A DNA stretch of 64,000 bases from Micromonospora mirobrigensis (GCF_900091555.1 NZ_FMCX01000002.1:124001-188000); one strand, 5' to 3'. Positions 7,552 to 16,424 are shown, counted from the stretch's first letter. Program-made: numbers and translations. The notes: generated by a model not told the origin, from the sequence alone.

Positions 7552-10500
7552 TCAGTTGGCCGGGGTCAGCGGCGCGATGCGGACGTTGCGGAAGCTCACG
7601 AGGTCGGTGGTGCCGTGGTTCTGCAGGCCGACATAGCCGGTGGCCTGCTGCCGTCCGGCGCCGCCCGGGTCGTCCGCGCGGGGCGGGCTGAACACGGCGT
7701 CCGGCGTGTTGACGTACTCGTTGATCAGCTCGCCGTTGCGGTAGATCTGGTAGTGCTGCCCGACGACGCGGATCTCGTAGTCGTTCCAGGTCCCCTTCGG
7801 GGTGACCCGGGCGCCGGCCAGGTCGACCCGGTCGAAGCCGTACACCGATCCGGTCTTGTAGGCGTCGCCGTCGGTGCGGTCGTGGATCTGGAGCTCGTGG
7901 CCGTACTTCACGGCCACCCACTCCGGGCGGGACTCCCGCGGGTCGTGACGCGGGTCGGGGAAGCGGACGAGGACGCCGCTGTTGGCCCGCCCGTCACCCG
8001 GAGCGTCGTCGCGCCACTGGAGCTTCAGCGAGAAGTCGCCGTAGGCGGTGGCGGGGAACCAGAGCATGCCCATGCCGGGCACGGCGCGGCTGCTTACCGA
8101 CCCGTCGGCGTTGCGGGTGAAGCCGCCCGCGCCGACCTGCTCCCACCTGGCGAACGACGTCACCGAGGAGTCCAGCAGCGGCTGGTAGCCGTTCTTCACG
8201 TCGGGCCTGCCGACACCGGAGCGGGCCGCGGCGCTGGTCAGCCTGCCGTGCTCGGCGTGGTCGAGCAGGCCGAGGTGGTGCAGGTGCTCGGCGACCTCGT
8301 TGACGTGGCTGACGAACGCGCCGTGGTTGGGCCAGGTCCTCGCGTCGCCGATCAGGTTGTTGATGGTGCAGTCGCCGTCGACCTTGCGGTTGGGCACGCC
8401 GCTGTCGACGGTGCCCAGCCACACGGTGGGCCGGGTGTCCGGCACGGCGCAGGCGTCGTGACCGCCGCTGGCGACCACGGTGAAGGTGACCGAACCGGCG
8501 GTGGAGACGTTGCCGGCCTTGTCGGTGGCCCGGTAGCTCAGCGTGTGCGCACCAGCGGCGTTCACCGTCACCGGCGCCGTGTACGCGGTCCAGGCGCCAC
8601 CGTCGAGGGCGTACTCGATCGTGGCGATGCCGGAGCCGGAGTCGGCGGCGGTGAGGGTGACGGTGGCGCTGCCGACGTACCCGCCGTCGGCGTCGAGCTG
8701 GCCGGCGACGGTGGCCGCGGCGGTCGGCGGCGTGGTGTCCGGGGCCGGCGGGTCGACCACGGTGAAGGTGACCTGTTGGGCGGTGGAGGTGTTGCCGGCC
8801 TTGTCGGTGGCCCGGTAGCTCACCGTGTGCGGGCCGGTCTGGTTGACGGTGACGGGGGCGGTGTAGGTGGCGTAGGGCTGCCCGTCGAGGGAGTACTCGA
8901 TGCGCTCGACGCCGGAGCCGGTGTCGGTGGCGGTCACGGTGACCGTCGCCCCGCCCACGTACCGCCCGTCGGCGTCCCTGGTGCCGGCAACCGTCGCGGT
9001 GGCGGTCGGCGCGGTGGTGTCGGTCGGCGCGGGCGCCACCACGGTGAAGGCGACCTGCTGCGCGGCGGAGGTGTTGCCCGCCTTGTCGGTGGCCCGGTAG
9101 CTCAGCGTGTGCTGTCCGGCGGCGTTCACGGTCACCGGCGCGGTGTACGCCGTCCAGGCGCCGCCGTCGAGCGCGTACTCGATCCTCTCGACGCCGGAGC
9201 CGGAGTCGGTGGCCGCGAGGGTCACCGTCGCCGAGCCGACGTAGGCGCCGGTGGCGTCCTTCTGGCCGGTCACCGCGGCGGTGGCGGTCGGCGGCGTGCC
9301 GTCCGTCGGCGCCGGCTCGGCCACCGTGAAGGTGACCTGCTGGGCGGCCGAGGCGTTGCCCACCTTGTCGGTGGCCCGGTAGCTCAGCGTGTGCGCGCCC
9401 GGCTGGTTCACCACGACCGGGGCGGAGTACGCCGCGTAGGGCGCCCCGTCCAGGGAGTACTCGATCCTGTCGACACCGGAGCCGGCATCGGTGGCCGCCA
9501 GGGTGACGGTCGCCGAGCCGACGTACGCGCCGGCGGCGTCCCTGGTGCCGGTGACGGTCGCGGTGGCGGTCGGCGGGGTGCTGTCGGTCGGCGCCGGCGC
9601 GGCCACGGTGAACGTCACCTGCTGGGCGGTCGAGGTGTTGCCGGCCCTGTCGGTGGCCCGGTAGCTCACGGTGTGCTGCCCGACGGCGGTCACGCCCAGC
9701 GGCGCGGTGTAGGTGGCGTAGGCGCCGCCGTCGAGGGAGTACTCGACCTTCGCCACGCCCGACTCGGTGTCGGTGGCCGAGACGGTCACCGTCGCCGACC
9801 CGACGTACGCGCCCGCGGCGTCCTTCTGGCCGGTCACCGCGGCGGTGACCGTCGGCGCGGTGGTGTCCGTCGGGGCCGGCTCGACCACCGTGAACGACAC
9901 CTGCTGGACGGTGGAGGTGTTGCCCGCCTTGTCGGTTGCCCGGTAGCCGACCGTGTGCAGGCCGGCGGCGTTGACCGTCACCGGCGCGGCGTAGACGCCC
10001 CAGGCGCCGCCGTCGACGGCGTACTCGACCTTGTCGACGCCGGAGCCGGCGTCGGTGGCGGAGAGGTTCACGGTCGCGCCGCCGACGTACGCCCCGGCGG
10101 CGTCCTTCGTGCCGGTCACCGCGGCGGTCACGGTCGGCGCCGTGGTGTCCGAGGTGCCGCCGGAGACGACCAGCAGGCCGGTCATCCCGCCGTGGCCCGG
10201 GATCGAGCAGAAGTAGCGGTAGGTGCCGGCGGTCAGCGTCACGTCCACGGTCCAACGGCCCCCGTTGGCGTCCGTCGGATCGGCGAGGATGTTGACGTCG
10301 ACGTCGCTGTTGTACCGCGGGTCGCCGGTCTCGAAGGTGAGGGTGTGCTGCATGCCGGTGGTGTTGCCGGTGGCCCGGCTGTTCTCGAAGACCAGCGTGG
10401 CCGGCCCGGCGACCGCGGTGGTCGGCGCGGAGAGGTACGACGTGAAGTTGTCGCCGGCGGTCCAGGTGAGCACCTGGGCCTGGACCTGCGTCGACGAGGC

Positions 10501-10680
10501 GGCCACGGTCCGGTCCGGGTCGGCGGGGCGCGCGGTGGCCGGCGCCCCGGTCAGCGCGGCGGTGACGAACAGCAGCAGCGCCGTGACGGTCGCGGCGACC
10601 GGTCGTCGGGACCGGCGCGCCGGCGGGCGGCCGGGCGGACCGCCCACCGGTGGTGGGGCGGGTGGTGAGAAGCCGTTCAT
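7552..10680 (-). CDS. Secreted cupredoxin + six OmpL47-type repeats + DUF1080 protein
   Basis: The product is 1042 aa from the ATG at 10680, chosen because AAGGGA lies just upstream and a signal peptide follows directly. An upstream in-frame extension is Arg/Pro-rich and unlikely to be coding. Domains: signal (to about 50); a cupredoxin domain (about 60-172) with type-1 copper ligands His112, Cys158, His163 and Met166 (FCSIPGHGGM); six near-identical repeats of about 94 residues (about 178-742), each holding SGVxxxEYxLDG and HTxSYRATDKAGN; a two-cysteine module (about 745-830); and DUF1080 (about 840-1040). DUF1080 suggests 3-keto-glycoside cleavage, the cupredoxin electron transfer, and the repeats wall spanning or carbohydrate binding. 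It is the first gene of the minus-strand operon. Confidence 0.9.
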   Translation of the reverse strand: MNGFSPPAPPPVGGPPGRPPARRSRRPVAATVTALLLFVTAALTGAPATARPADPDRTVAASSTQVQAQVLTWTAGDNFTSYLSAPTTAVAGPATLVFENSRATGNTTGMQHTLTFETGDPRYNSDVDVNILADPTDANGGRWTVDVTLTAGTYRYFCSIPGHGGMTGLLVVSGGTSDTTAPTVTAAVTGTKDAAGAYVGGATVNLSATDAGSGVDKVEYAVDGGAWGVYAAPVTVNAAGLHTVGYRATDKAGNTSTVQQVSFTVVEPAPTDTTAPTVTAAVTGQKDAAGAYVGSATVTVSATDTESGVAKVEYSLDGGAYATYTAPLGVTAVGQHTVSYRATDRAGNTSTAQQVTFTVAAPAPTDSTPPTATATVTGTRDAAGAYVGSATVTLAATDAGSGVDRIEYSLDGAPYAAYSAPVVVNQPGAHTLSYRATDKVGNASAAQQVTFTVAEPAPTDGTPPTATAAVTGQKDATGAYVGSATVTLAATDSGSGVERIEYALDGGAWTAYTAPVTVNAAGQHTLSYRATDKAGNTSAAQQVAFTVVAPAPTDTTAPTATATVAGTRDADGRYVGGATVTVTATDTGSGVERIEYSLDGQPYATYTAPVTVNQTGPHTVSYRATDKAGNTSTAQQVTFTVVDPPAPDTTPPTAAATVAGQLDADGGYVGSATVTLTAADSGSGIATIEYALDGGAWTAYTAPVTVNAAGAHTLSYRATDKAGNVSTAGSVTFTVVASGGHDACAVPDTRPTVWLGTVDSGVPNRKVDGDCTINNLIGDARTWPNHGAFVSHVNEVAEHLHHLGLLDHAEHGRLTSAAARSGVGRPDVKNGYQPLLDSSVTSFARWEQVGAGGFTRNADGSVSSRAVPGMGMLWFPATAYGDFSLKLQWRDDAPGDGRANSGVLVRFPDPRHDPRESRPEWVAVKYGHELQIHDRTDGDAYKTGSVYGFDRVDLAGARVTPKGTWNDYEIRVVGQHYQIYRNGELINEYVNTPDAVFSPPRADDPGGAGRQQATGYVGLQNHGTTDLVSFRNVRIAPLTPAN
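8461..10150 (-). repeat. Six tandem ~282-bp coding repeats
   Basis: Six successive copies of a unit of about 94 codons within the cupredoxin-DUF1080 gene. Each encodes DxTxPTxTAxVxGxxDAxG, then YVGxATV, then SGVxxIEYxLDG, then a YRATDKAGN block. The copies are similar at the DNA level as well (for example, the gcccggtagct block recurs in every unit), so unequal recombination and copy-number variation between strains are expected. Confidence 0.92.
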
Positions 10681-11206
10681 GGAGGTCCCTTTCACGGTCC
10701 GATGAGGCTCGTCGGCGCAGCGTGCGGCGCCACGTCGGGTGTCGTGGATGGCGGCGGTCGCACCCCCCTTCGGGCGCGCTACCGCGCGGCCGTGGTGAGG
10801 CGCCACGGTCGTCGGTGTTCGGCTGGTCGGGTGACGCGCCGGCTGGAGGGCGCGGGGAGCGAGCGCGTCGCCGCGCCCGGAGCTGGGTCGATCGCCGGGA
10901 CACCGGTCGGCCGAGGCGGGCCGTCCGTGCGCGGTGTCGGTCGGGGGCTCGTCGTCGGGTGTGCCGCCCGACGCGACCGGTGACACCGGAAGCGGGTTGC
11001 GCCGCCCGGCGTCGCGGTCGAAAGCTACCTACACTGCGACGTCATCTCGGTGAAACATATCGACAGTTCCCGACCCTACTGACTTGCCGAGGGACTGTCC
11101 AGACCTTTCGTCGCCTACTCTCGTACTTTCCTCTGAGTAAACAAAAGTGGCGGATGCGGGCCCTGCGGGACCACGTCAGGGTCGCCAGGTGACCTACCAT
11201 CGCCGG
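10681..11206. other. Intergenic region between operon 7.5-10.7 kb and GNAT gene
   Basis: There is no convincing gene in this 526-bp stretch. The left half is very GC-rich and shows only out-of-frame shadows. The right half (about 11020-11160) is clearly lower in GC and reads as regulatory DNA for the leftward operon. On the minus strand it contains two GAAAG blocks and a GTTTACTC segment upstream of a possible promoter. If that promoter is used, the operon has a leader of roughly 340 nt. Confidence 0.6.
11026..11055 (-). promoter_or_regulatory. Putative promoter of the cupredoxin/isomerase/laccase operon
   Basis: On the minus strand TTTCAC (11055-11050) and TAGGTA (11031-11026) are separated by 18 bp, a reasonable sigma-70-type pair inside the AT-richer part of the gap. 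Transcription would start near 11019. This is inference from spacing alone. Confidence 0.35.
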
Positions 11207-11767
11207 ATGCCCGTACCGTCGCCACTGGGGACCGACCGGCTCGTGCTGCGCCGCTGGCGGTCCCAGGACCGTGAACCCTTCGCCGCGCTGAACGCCGATC
11301 CCGAGGTGATGGAGCACTTCCCCGCCACGATGACCCGAGCCGAGAGCGACGCGCTCGTCGACCGGATCGAAGCCGGCTTCGACGAGCACGGGTTCGGCCT
11401 CTGGGCGGTCGAGATCGCCGACACCGGGCAGTTCATCGGCTTCACCGGCCTGTCGGTACCGAACTTCCGGGCGCACTTCACCCCGGCCGTGGAGATCGGC
11501 TGGCGGCTGTGCCGGTCGAGCTGGGGACACGGCTACGCCAGCGAGGCCGCCCGCCGCGCGCTCGACTTCGCCTTCGACGACGCGGGGCTGCCCGAGGTCG
11601 TCTCCTTCACCAGCACGACCAACCTCGGGTCGCAGGCGGTGATGCGGCGGATCGGGATGGCCCACGACCCCGCCGACGACTTCGACCACCCGCGCCTGGC
11701 CGAGGGGCACCCGCTCCGGCGGCACCTGCTGTTCCGGATCCGCGCCGCGGGCCGGCGCGTCCCCTGA
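11207..11767 (+). CDS. GNAT family N-acetyltransferase (RimJ/RimL type)
   Basis: The product is 186 aa from the ATG at 11207; a GTG six codons earlier is an alternative. It begins with LGTDRLVLRRWRSQDREPF, the standard opening of RimJ/RimL-like acetyltransferases. EIGWRLCRSSWGHGYASEAA carries the acetyl-CoA-binding R/Q-x-x-G-x-G/A region, and the C-terminal SQAVMRRIGM closes the fold. These enzymes acetylate N-terminal alpha-amines or small amines in the cytoplasm; the substrate cannot be read from the sequence. It converges on the TlpA-like gene with 6 bp between stops. Confidence 0.9.
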   Translation: MPVPSPLGTDRLVLRRWRSQDREPFAALNADPEVMEHFPATMTRAESDALVDRIEAGFDEHGFGLWAVEIADTGQFIGFTGLSVPNFRAHFTPAVEIGWRLCRSSWGHGYASEAARRALDFAFDDAGLPEVVSFTSTTNLGSQAVMRRIGMAHDPADDFDHPRLAEGHPLRRHLLFRIRAAGRRVP

Positions 11768-11773
11768 GACCGC

Positions 11774-12361
11774 TCAGCCGGCCAGCACCAGCTCCCTGAG
11801 CCTGGCGTCGAGGGTGGACGCGTCCACCCCGCCGGTCCAGCCGCGCAGCAGCTTGCCGCCCCTACCGACCAGCACCACCGCCGGTGGCTCCCGCACCGCG
11901 TACGACAGGGCGACCCGGCCGTCGTCGTCGAGCAGCACCGGATAGTCCACCCGGTGCGCCCGCAGGAACCGCTGCACGTCCGCCGGCTTGTCCTCCCCCG
12001 CCACCCCGACGAAGACCACCCGGTCGGCGTGGTCGCGGGCCAGCTGGCTCAACGCGTCCTGACGCTGCTCGCAGGCCGCGCACCAGGACGAGAAGAAGAC
12101 CAGCACCACCGGCCGGTCCGCCCAGAGCCTCGCCAGCTCGACCGCGCTGCCGTCGGTGAGCCGGCCGGCAACCGCCGGCGCGGCCGGCACCCCGGCGGGG
12201 ACGGGCCGCAGCGCCAGGCCGGTGGGCGCCGGCCTGGGCAGCGCCGCGACGCCACCGGCCACCGGCTCGGACCGCGCCGGTTCCTCCTCCGCCGCGGAAC
12301 AGCCGGTGGCGGCCAGCGCCGCGGCCAGGGCCAGGGCGGCCAGGCGTACGCCGATCCTCAC
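11774..12361 (-). CDS. TlpA-like thioredoxin-fold lipoprotein
   Basis: The product is 195 aa. The N-terminus has a hydrophobic stretch ending ALAATGCS, a good lipobox, so the mature protein should be lipid-anchored outside the membrane. The rest is a TlpA/AhpC-TSA fold with VVLVFFSSWCAACEQRQD, in which WCAAC is the redox CXXC site, and VDYPVLLDDDGRVA, the typical cis-proline region. Such proteins reduce or isomerise extracytoplasmic disulfides or supply cytochrome or copper-protein maturation. Its ATG overlaps the stop of the upstream lipoprotein gene by 4 bp, so the two are coupled and may act together. Confidence 0.88.
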   Translation of the reverse strand: MRIGVRLAALALAAALAATGCSAAEEEPARSEPVAGGVAALPRPAPTGLALRPVPAGVPAAPAVAGRLTDGSAVELARLWADRPVVLVFFSSWCAACEQRQDALSQLARDHADRVVFVGVAGEDKPADVQRFLRAHRVDYPVLLDDDGRVALSYAVREPPAVVLVGRGGKLLRGWTGGVDASTLDARLRELVLAG

Positions 12362-12792
12362 GACGGCACCACCGCGACCAACGCCGGCCCCTCGCTGTCG
12401 TTGGCGGTCAGCGGGATCGGCGCCCGCCCGTCGACCACCAGCCGGTACGCGTCCCGCCGGGCCAGCTGCACCGGCATCCGGAACTCGCAGTACGTCGGCA
12501 CCTTCGCCACCTCCAGGTCCTCCTCGAACGCCGGCACCGACCGGCCCCCGCTCAGCGCGCCCTCGGCGAGGGTGGCGCCGCCGCCGTCCTCCACCCGGAA
12601 CGGCGCCCGGTTGTGGAAGTGGGTGTACGGGCCGGTGCCGGCGCAGTCCACGCCGACCGGCCGGATGTTGATGTCGCGCACGAGCACCCGCACCGTCGTC
12701 GCCGACCTGGTCTCCTCGGCGTCACTGCCGCACCCCGCCGCGCCGCCGGCCAGCACCGGCGCCAGGCACAGCGCCACCCACAGCCGTCGCAT
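12358..12792 (-). CDS. Small lipoprotein of unknown function
   Basis: The product is 144 aa from the ATG at 12792, chosen because GGAGG lies about 8 nt upstream. A short signal ends LAGGAAGCGS, a lipobox. The mature part has TVRVLVRDINIRPVGVDCAG and a later PTYCEFRMPVQL, giving two cysteines that may form a disulfide, and it looks like one beta-rich domain. I do not recognise a family. It is translationally coupled to the TlpA-like thiol protein downstream, which suggests that the latter maintains its disulfide or that both belong to one extracellular function. It is separated from the M6 protease gene by a strong hairpin. Confidence 0.75.
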   Translation of the reverse strand: MRRLWVALCLAPVLAGGAAGCGSDAEETRSATTVRVLVRDINIRPVGVDCAGTGPYTHFHNRAPFRVEDGGGATLAEGALSGGRSVPAFEEDLEVAKVPTYCEFRMPVQLARRDAYRLVVDGRAPIPLTANDSEGPALVAVVPS

Positions 12793-12815
12793 CCGTCGTC
12801 CTCCGCTCAACCGGG

Positions 12816-12849
12816 GGCCGGGGCGGTGCGGGAAGGCACCGCCCCGGCC
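12816..12849 (-). terminator. Hairpin after the M6-type protease gene
   Basis: GGCCGGGGCGGTGC (12816-12829) pairs perfectly with GCACCGCCCCGGCC (12836-12849) around a 6-nt loop. It lies just downstream of the protease stop codon on the minus strand and before the lipoprotein pair. Confidence 0.65.
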
Positions 12850-12863
12850 GTGGTAGGTCCTGC

Positions 12864-14915
12864 TCAGCGCAGCGCGCGGGGCCGCTCGACCCGGCACTGG
12901 CTGGTGACCGTCCTGGTCGGGTCGCTCTCCGAGGTGGCGGTGAGGGTGACCAGGGTGGTGGCCGTCGCGTCGGCGGCGGCGCCGACCGACACGTCCACCG
13001 TGGTGGACTTCCCGAACTCGGCGGTGGCCAGCTCGTTGGGCAGCTCCACCTGCCAGCCCGTGCCGCCGACGCTGGCCGACAGCCGGTACACGTCGGAGCG
13101 CAGGTGGTCGGTGACGTCCTCCGGGTGCTGGGCGTCGGCGGCCACGTACCGACCGGTGTTGGTCAGGTCGAAGGTGCAGGTCGACCCGCCGGGGTTCGGC
13201 ATGTCCCGGGTGGCCAGCTTGCCCTTGGACAGGGCCACGCCGCGCCGGCTGGGGCCGGCGCCGTCGAGCGAGCGGACCGCCACCGTGTACGACAGCACCC
13301 CGTCGCCGTCGCGGCGCAGGTTCAGCACGTAGAAGTGCAGCCGGTTGGCCTCGTCGACGTACTCGTACTCGCTTCCGGAGCGGGCGCCGGCGTGGAACAG
13401 GGCGTCGGAGAGCTGCCGGTAGTCACCCATGGTGATCTTCTGCGGGGTGCCGTCCGGCCGGTAGAAGTCCACCATGTCGATGTCCTGCGGATTGGCGTCG
13501 ACGACCCACTGGAACGGCGCGCTGTCGGTGTTCTTGGTCTTGCTGATCAGCACGCCGCTGTCCGGGGTGAAGGAGTCCGCGCCCATCCGGTCGACGACCT
13601 CGACGGTGTAGTTGTTGAACCGGCCGCCGTCGCAGAGCGGGTCGGCGCTGGTGCTGCACGCCGGGGACCGGTCGGCGTTCATCGCGATGTTCACCCCGGT
13701 CAGCCCCTGCCCCGCGTCGACCGCGCGGGCGGTCACGTCGGCGACGACCAGGCCGGAGGCGCCGAGCGTCTCGCGGGACAGCCGCAGCACGTTCTCCTCC
13801 CCCACCAGGCCGATCTTCATCTTGTCCCGCAGGGTGTGCAGGGAGCCCATCGAGCCGCCGTTGACCGGCGGGATCTGCCAGCGGCTGTGCGGGCCGCCCG
13901 GGCCGTTGAACGACCCGCGCGACATCATGCTCCAGATGCCGGTGTACGCCCGCCGCAGCGGCACCCCGTACGGGTTGTTGTAGTTGTCGCCGATGCTCAG
14001 CAGGTGGCTCAGCTCGTGGGCGTACACGCCCATGCCCGAGCTCTCCGCCTGGGTGGAGGAGCCGCCACCGGCGTTCGGCCAGATCGTGGCCGCCGCCTTC
14101 CACGACGTCCAGTCGACGTAGCGGGTCTTCGCCCAGTTCGGCAGGGTCGGGTCCGGCGGCCCCCAGGCGTCCGGCACGTCCTCCTTGTTCTGGAACATCA
14201 TCTGCCCGAACTCCTGCCAGGTCGACGACTCGTCCTGGCCGGCGGAGAGGATGAAGACCAGCTCGAAGGAGTCGGCGACCTCCTGGCCCACCGCGGCCCG
14301 CCAGGCGCCCAGCCCGTCGGTGCGGATGTTGCGGGCGCAGGCCTCCCCGGTCGGGCAGGCCCCCGGGTTGAAGCCGTTGTCGATGCCGTACTGGTAGGAC
14401 TTCGACGGCATCCGGTACGGCCCGAACCCGGTCAGGTCCACCCCGTAGCGGCCTCCTGAGTCCTGCATCCAGTACTCGTGCAGGGTGTGCCCCCGGTTCA
14501 GGTCACCAGGGGAGTTGAGGAAGTCGGTGTAGAAGCCGGCGACGTCCTCCCGGGGCACGTTCGCCGCGCTGGCCTGCGGGTTGCCGAAGACCGACGACCC
14601 GGCCGGCTGGGTGATCTCGAACGGCTGGTCGGTGTAGTCGAGCGTGACCAGGGCGATCTTGAAGTTGCGGACCGAGCCCTTCACCGACGGGTCGGCCCAG
14701 TTCCGGTTCGGCACCGCCCGGTAGTCGTCCCAGGTCATCGTGTCCGGGTTCTGCCAGCGCTGCGGGTCGAGCACCTGGAACGGCGCGCTCCCGCCGGTCG
14801 TCTCGTCGGGGGCGGCCAGGGCCGGGCCGGCTGCCGTGGACGCGACCAGTGCGGACGCCAGCGCGGCGGCCAGCACCGATCGCCGCACCGCGGGTCTGGT
14901 GGGCAGAAGGTGCAT
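12864..14915 (-). CDS. Secreted M6 (immune inhibitor A)-type metalloprotease
   Basis: The product is 683 aa from the ATG at 14915, with GAGAGGTGA just upstream; an ATG five codons earlier is possible but has a poorer ribosome site. A signal peptide ends near AGPALAAPDE. The catalytic domain carries GMGVYAHELSHLLSIGDNY, in which HELSH (about 300-304) is the zinc-binding HExxH and GD follows as in M6 enzymes. An upstream HTLHEYWMQDSGGRYGVDL block is also typical of the family. The C-terminal part is beta-rich (TVAVRSLDG, TVTSQCRVERP) and probably aids secretion or binding. M6 enzymes are broad secreted peptidases. It is one of three secreted peptidases within 7 kb. Confidence 0.88.
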   Translation of the reverse strand: MHLLPTRPAVRRSVLAAALASALVASTAAGPALAAPDETTGGSAPFQVLDPQRWQNPDTMTWDDYRAVPNRNWADPSVKGSVRNFKIALVTLDYTDQPFEITQPAGSSVFGNPQASAANVPREDVAGFYTDFLNSPGDLNRGHTLHEYWMQDSGGRYGVDLTGFGPYRMPSKSYQYGIDNGFNPGACPTGEACARNIRTDGLGAWRAAVGQEVADSFELVFILSAGQDESSTWQEFGQMMFQNKEDVPDAWGPPDPTLPNWAKTRYVDWTSWKAAATIWPNAGGGSSTQAESSGMGVYAHELSHLLSIGDNYNNPYGVPLRRAYTGIWSMMSRGSFNGPGGPHSRWQIPPVNGGSMGSLHTLRDKMKIGLVGEENVLRLSRETLGASGLVVADVTARAVDAGQGLTGVNIAMNADRSPACSTSADPLCDGGRFNNYTVEVVDRMGADSFTPDSGVLISKTKNTDSAPFQWVVDANPQDIDMVDFYRPDGTPQKITMGDYRQLSDALFHAGARSGSEYEYVDEANRLHFYVLNLRRDGDGVLSYTVAVRSLDGAGPSRRGVALSKGKLATRDMPNPGGSTCTFDLTNTGRYVAADAQHPEDVTDHLRSDVYRLSASVGGTGWQVELPNELATAEFGKSTTVDVSVGAAADATATTLVTLTATSESDPTRTVTSQCRVERPRALR

Positions 14916-15168
14916 CGAGTCACCTCTCATCGTGGATCCAGGGGGCGGGGGCCGAACGTGATCTCCCCGCCCCGACCCTAGGAGCGCCTCCGCCGCTGGT
15001 CACCGTGCAGATGTCGGCACGTCCACCGGCCCGTTCCGACACGTGCAGGAGGCATGATCAACCGGCCGGCCGGTTGCGCCCCGGCGAACCCCGTCGGATG
15101 GTAGGCGGACGGTCCTGCCGAAACCGCGCGCCGGGCCCGATCTTCGGCGGTGTCGTGGGGACACCGGG

Positions 15169-16419
15169 ATGACCGGGGGAAGCACAGTGCACACAGACCT
15201 GCAACGCATCGTCGACACCATGGCCGCCCGGGTCGGCCGGCCCGCCCTGATCGAGGACCGCCGCCAGCGCGTCGTCGTCTACAGCGAGCACACCGGCCTG
15301 ATCGACGACGTACGGCGCAGCTCGATCCTGCGCCGGCACACCACCCCCGAGGTGATCGCCTGGTTCCGGCAGGTCGGCATCTCCGACGCCCGCCGGCCGG
15401 TGCGTACCCCCGCCTCACCGTCGCTGGACCTGCTCCCCCGGGTCTGCGTGCCGATCCGCCACCAGGACCTGCTGCTGGGCTTCGTCTGGTTCATCGACGC
15501 GACCGGCGACATGACCGACGAGGACATCGCCACCGTCACCGAGGCGGTGCCCGACCTGTCCCTGGCCCTGTACCGGGAGAACCTGCTCGGCGAGCTCACC
15601 TCGCAGCGGGAGGCGGAGGCCGCGCGTACCCTGCTCTCCGACGCGCCGGAGACCCGCGCCGAAGCCGTCCGGTCGCTGCTCGCCGACGGGATCGTCGGCG
15701 CCGACGGCGAGGTCACCGCCCTGGTCGCCAAGCTGGTCGGCGGCCGGGGGCAGCCGCTGGACGACCCGGCGCGGGTGGCGCTGGAGCACACCCTGGTCGC
15801 CACCCGCCGGTGGATCGGGCCGCGCGAGGCGCTGCACCTGGTCCGGCACGACCACGGGGTGCTGCTGCTGTGCTGTGGGCGGGGCAGCAACCGGGTCAGC
15901 ACCGAGGCCGTCGCCGAGCACCTCGGGGCGAGCCTGCGCAGCGCCGGGCACGGCCTGCCGTCGGTGGCCCGCAGCGTGGTCGGCGTCGGGCAGCCCCGCG
16001 CCCGGCTGCACGACACCGTCGCCTCCTACCAGGAGGCCCTCCAGGCGGCCCGGGTGGGCGTCCAACTGCCCGCCCTCGGCCCGGTGGTGACCTGGGCGGA
16101 CCTGGGCATCTACCGGGTGCTGGCCCGGATGGACGCCCAGCAGCTCGGGGTGGCCGGCGTGCATCCCGGCCTGGAGCGGCTGCTGCACGACGAGGCGAAC
16201 CAGGTGCTGCTGGAGACCCTGGAGACCTACCTCGACCTGGCCGGCAACGCCCACGCCACCGCCCAGCGGTTGCGCCTGCACCGCACCACCCTCTACTACC
16301 GGCTGCAACGCGTCGAGCAGCTCGCCGAGACCGACCTCAAGGACGGCAACGAACGGCTCTGCCTGCACCTGGCGCTGAAGCTGGGCCGGCTCACCGGGCA
16401 CTACCGGCCGGCCCGCTGA
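15169..16419 (+). CDS. PucR-family transcriptional regulator
   Basis: The product is 416 aa if started at the ATG at 15169. A GTG at 15187, with GGGGGAAG directly upstream, is an equally good start and would remove six residues. The N-terminal half resembles a GAF-like sensor (VVVYSEHTGLIDDVRRSSIL, LLGFVWFIDATGDMTDEDI). The middle has a GGDEF-like segment without catalytic residues (LHLVRHDHGVLLLCC, SVARSVVGVGQ). The C-terminus NAHATAQRLRLHRTTLYYRL followed by RVEQLAETDL is the helix-turn-helix of PucR/CdaR regulators. Ligand and targets are unknown. Nearest candidates for control are the flanking secreted peptidase genes, one divergent and one convergent. Confidence 0.9.
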   Translation: MTGGSTVHTDLQRIVDTMAARVGRPALIEDRRQRVVVYSEHTGLIDDVRRSSILRRHTTPEVIAWFRQVGISDARRPVRTPASPSLDLLPRVCVPIRHQDLLLGFVWFIDATGDMTDEDIATVTEAVPDLSLALYRENLLGELTSQREAEAARTLLSDAPETRAEAVRSLLADGIVGADGEVTALVAKLVGGRGQPLDDPARVALEHTLVATRRWIGPREALHLVRHDHGVLLLCCGRGSNRVSTEAVAEHLGASLRSAGHGLPSVARSVVGVGQPRARLHDTVASYQEALQAARVGVQLPALGPVVTWADLGIYRVLARMDAQQLGVAGVHPGLERLLHDEANQVLLETLETYLDLAGNAHATAQRLRLHRTTLYYRLQRVEQLAETDLKDGNERLCLHLALKLGRLTGHYRPAR

Positions 16420-16424
16420 GCGGC

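Noticed and set aside
6517..10668. 1383-codon plus-strand frame opposite the laccase/repeat genes
   Set aside because: Composition is repetitive GVGG/HRRG-type, mirroring the six repeats on the other strand. No start signal or fold.
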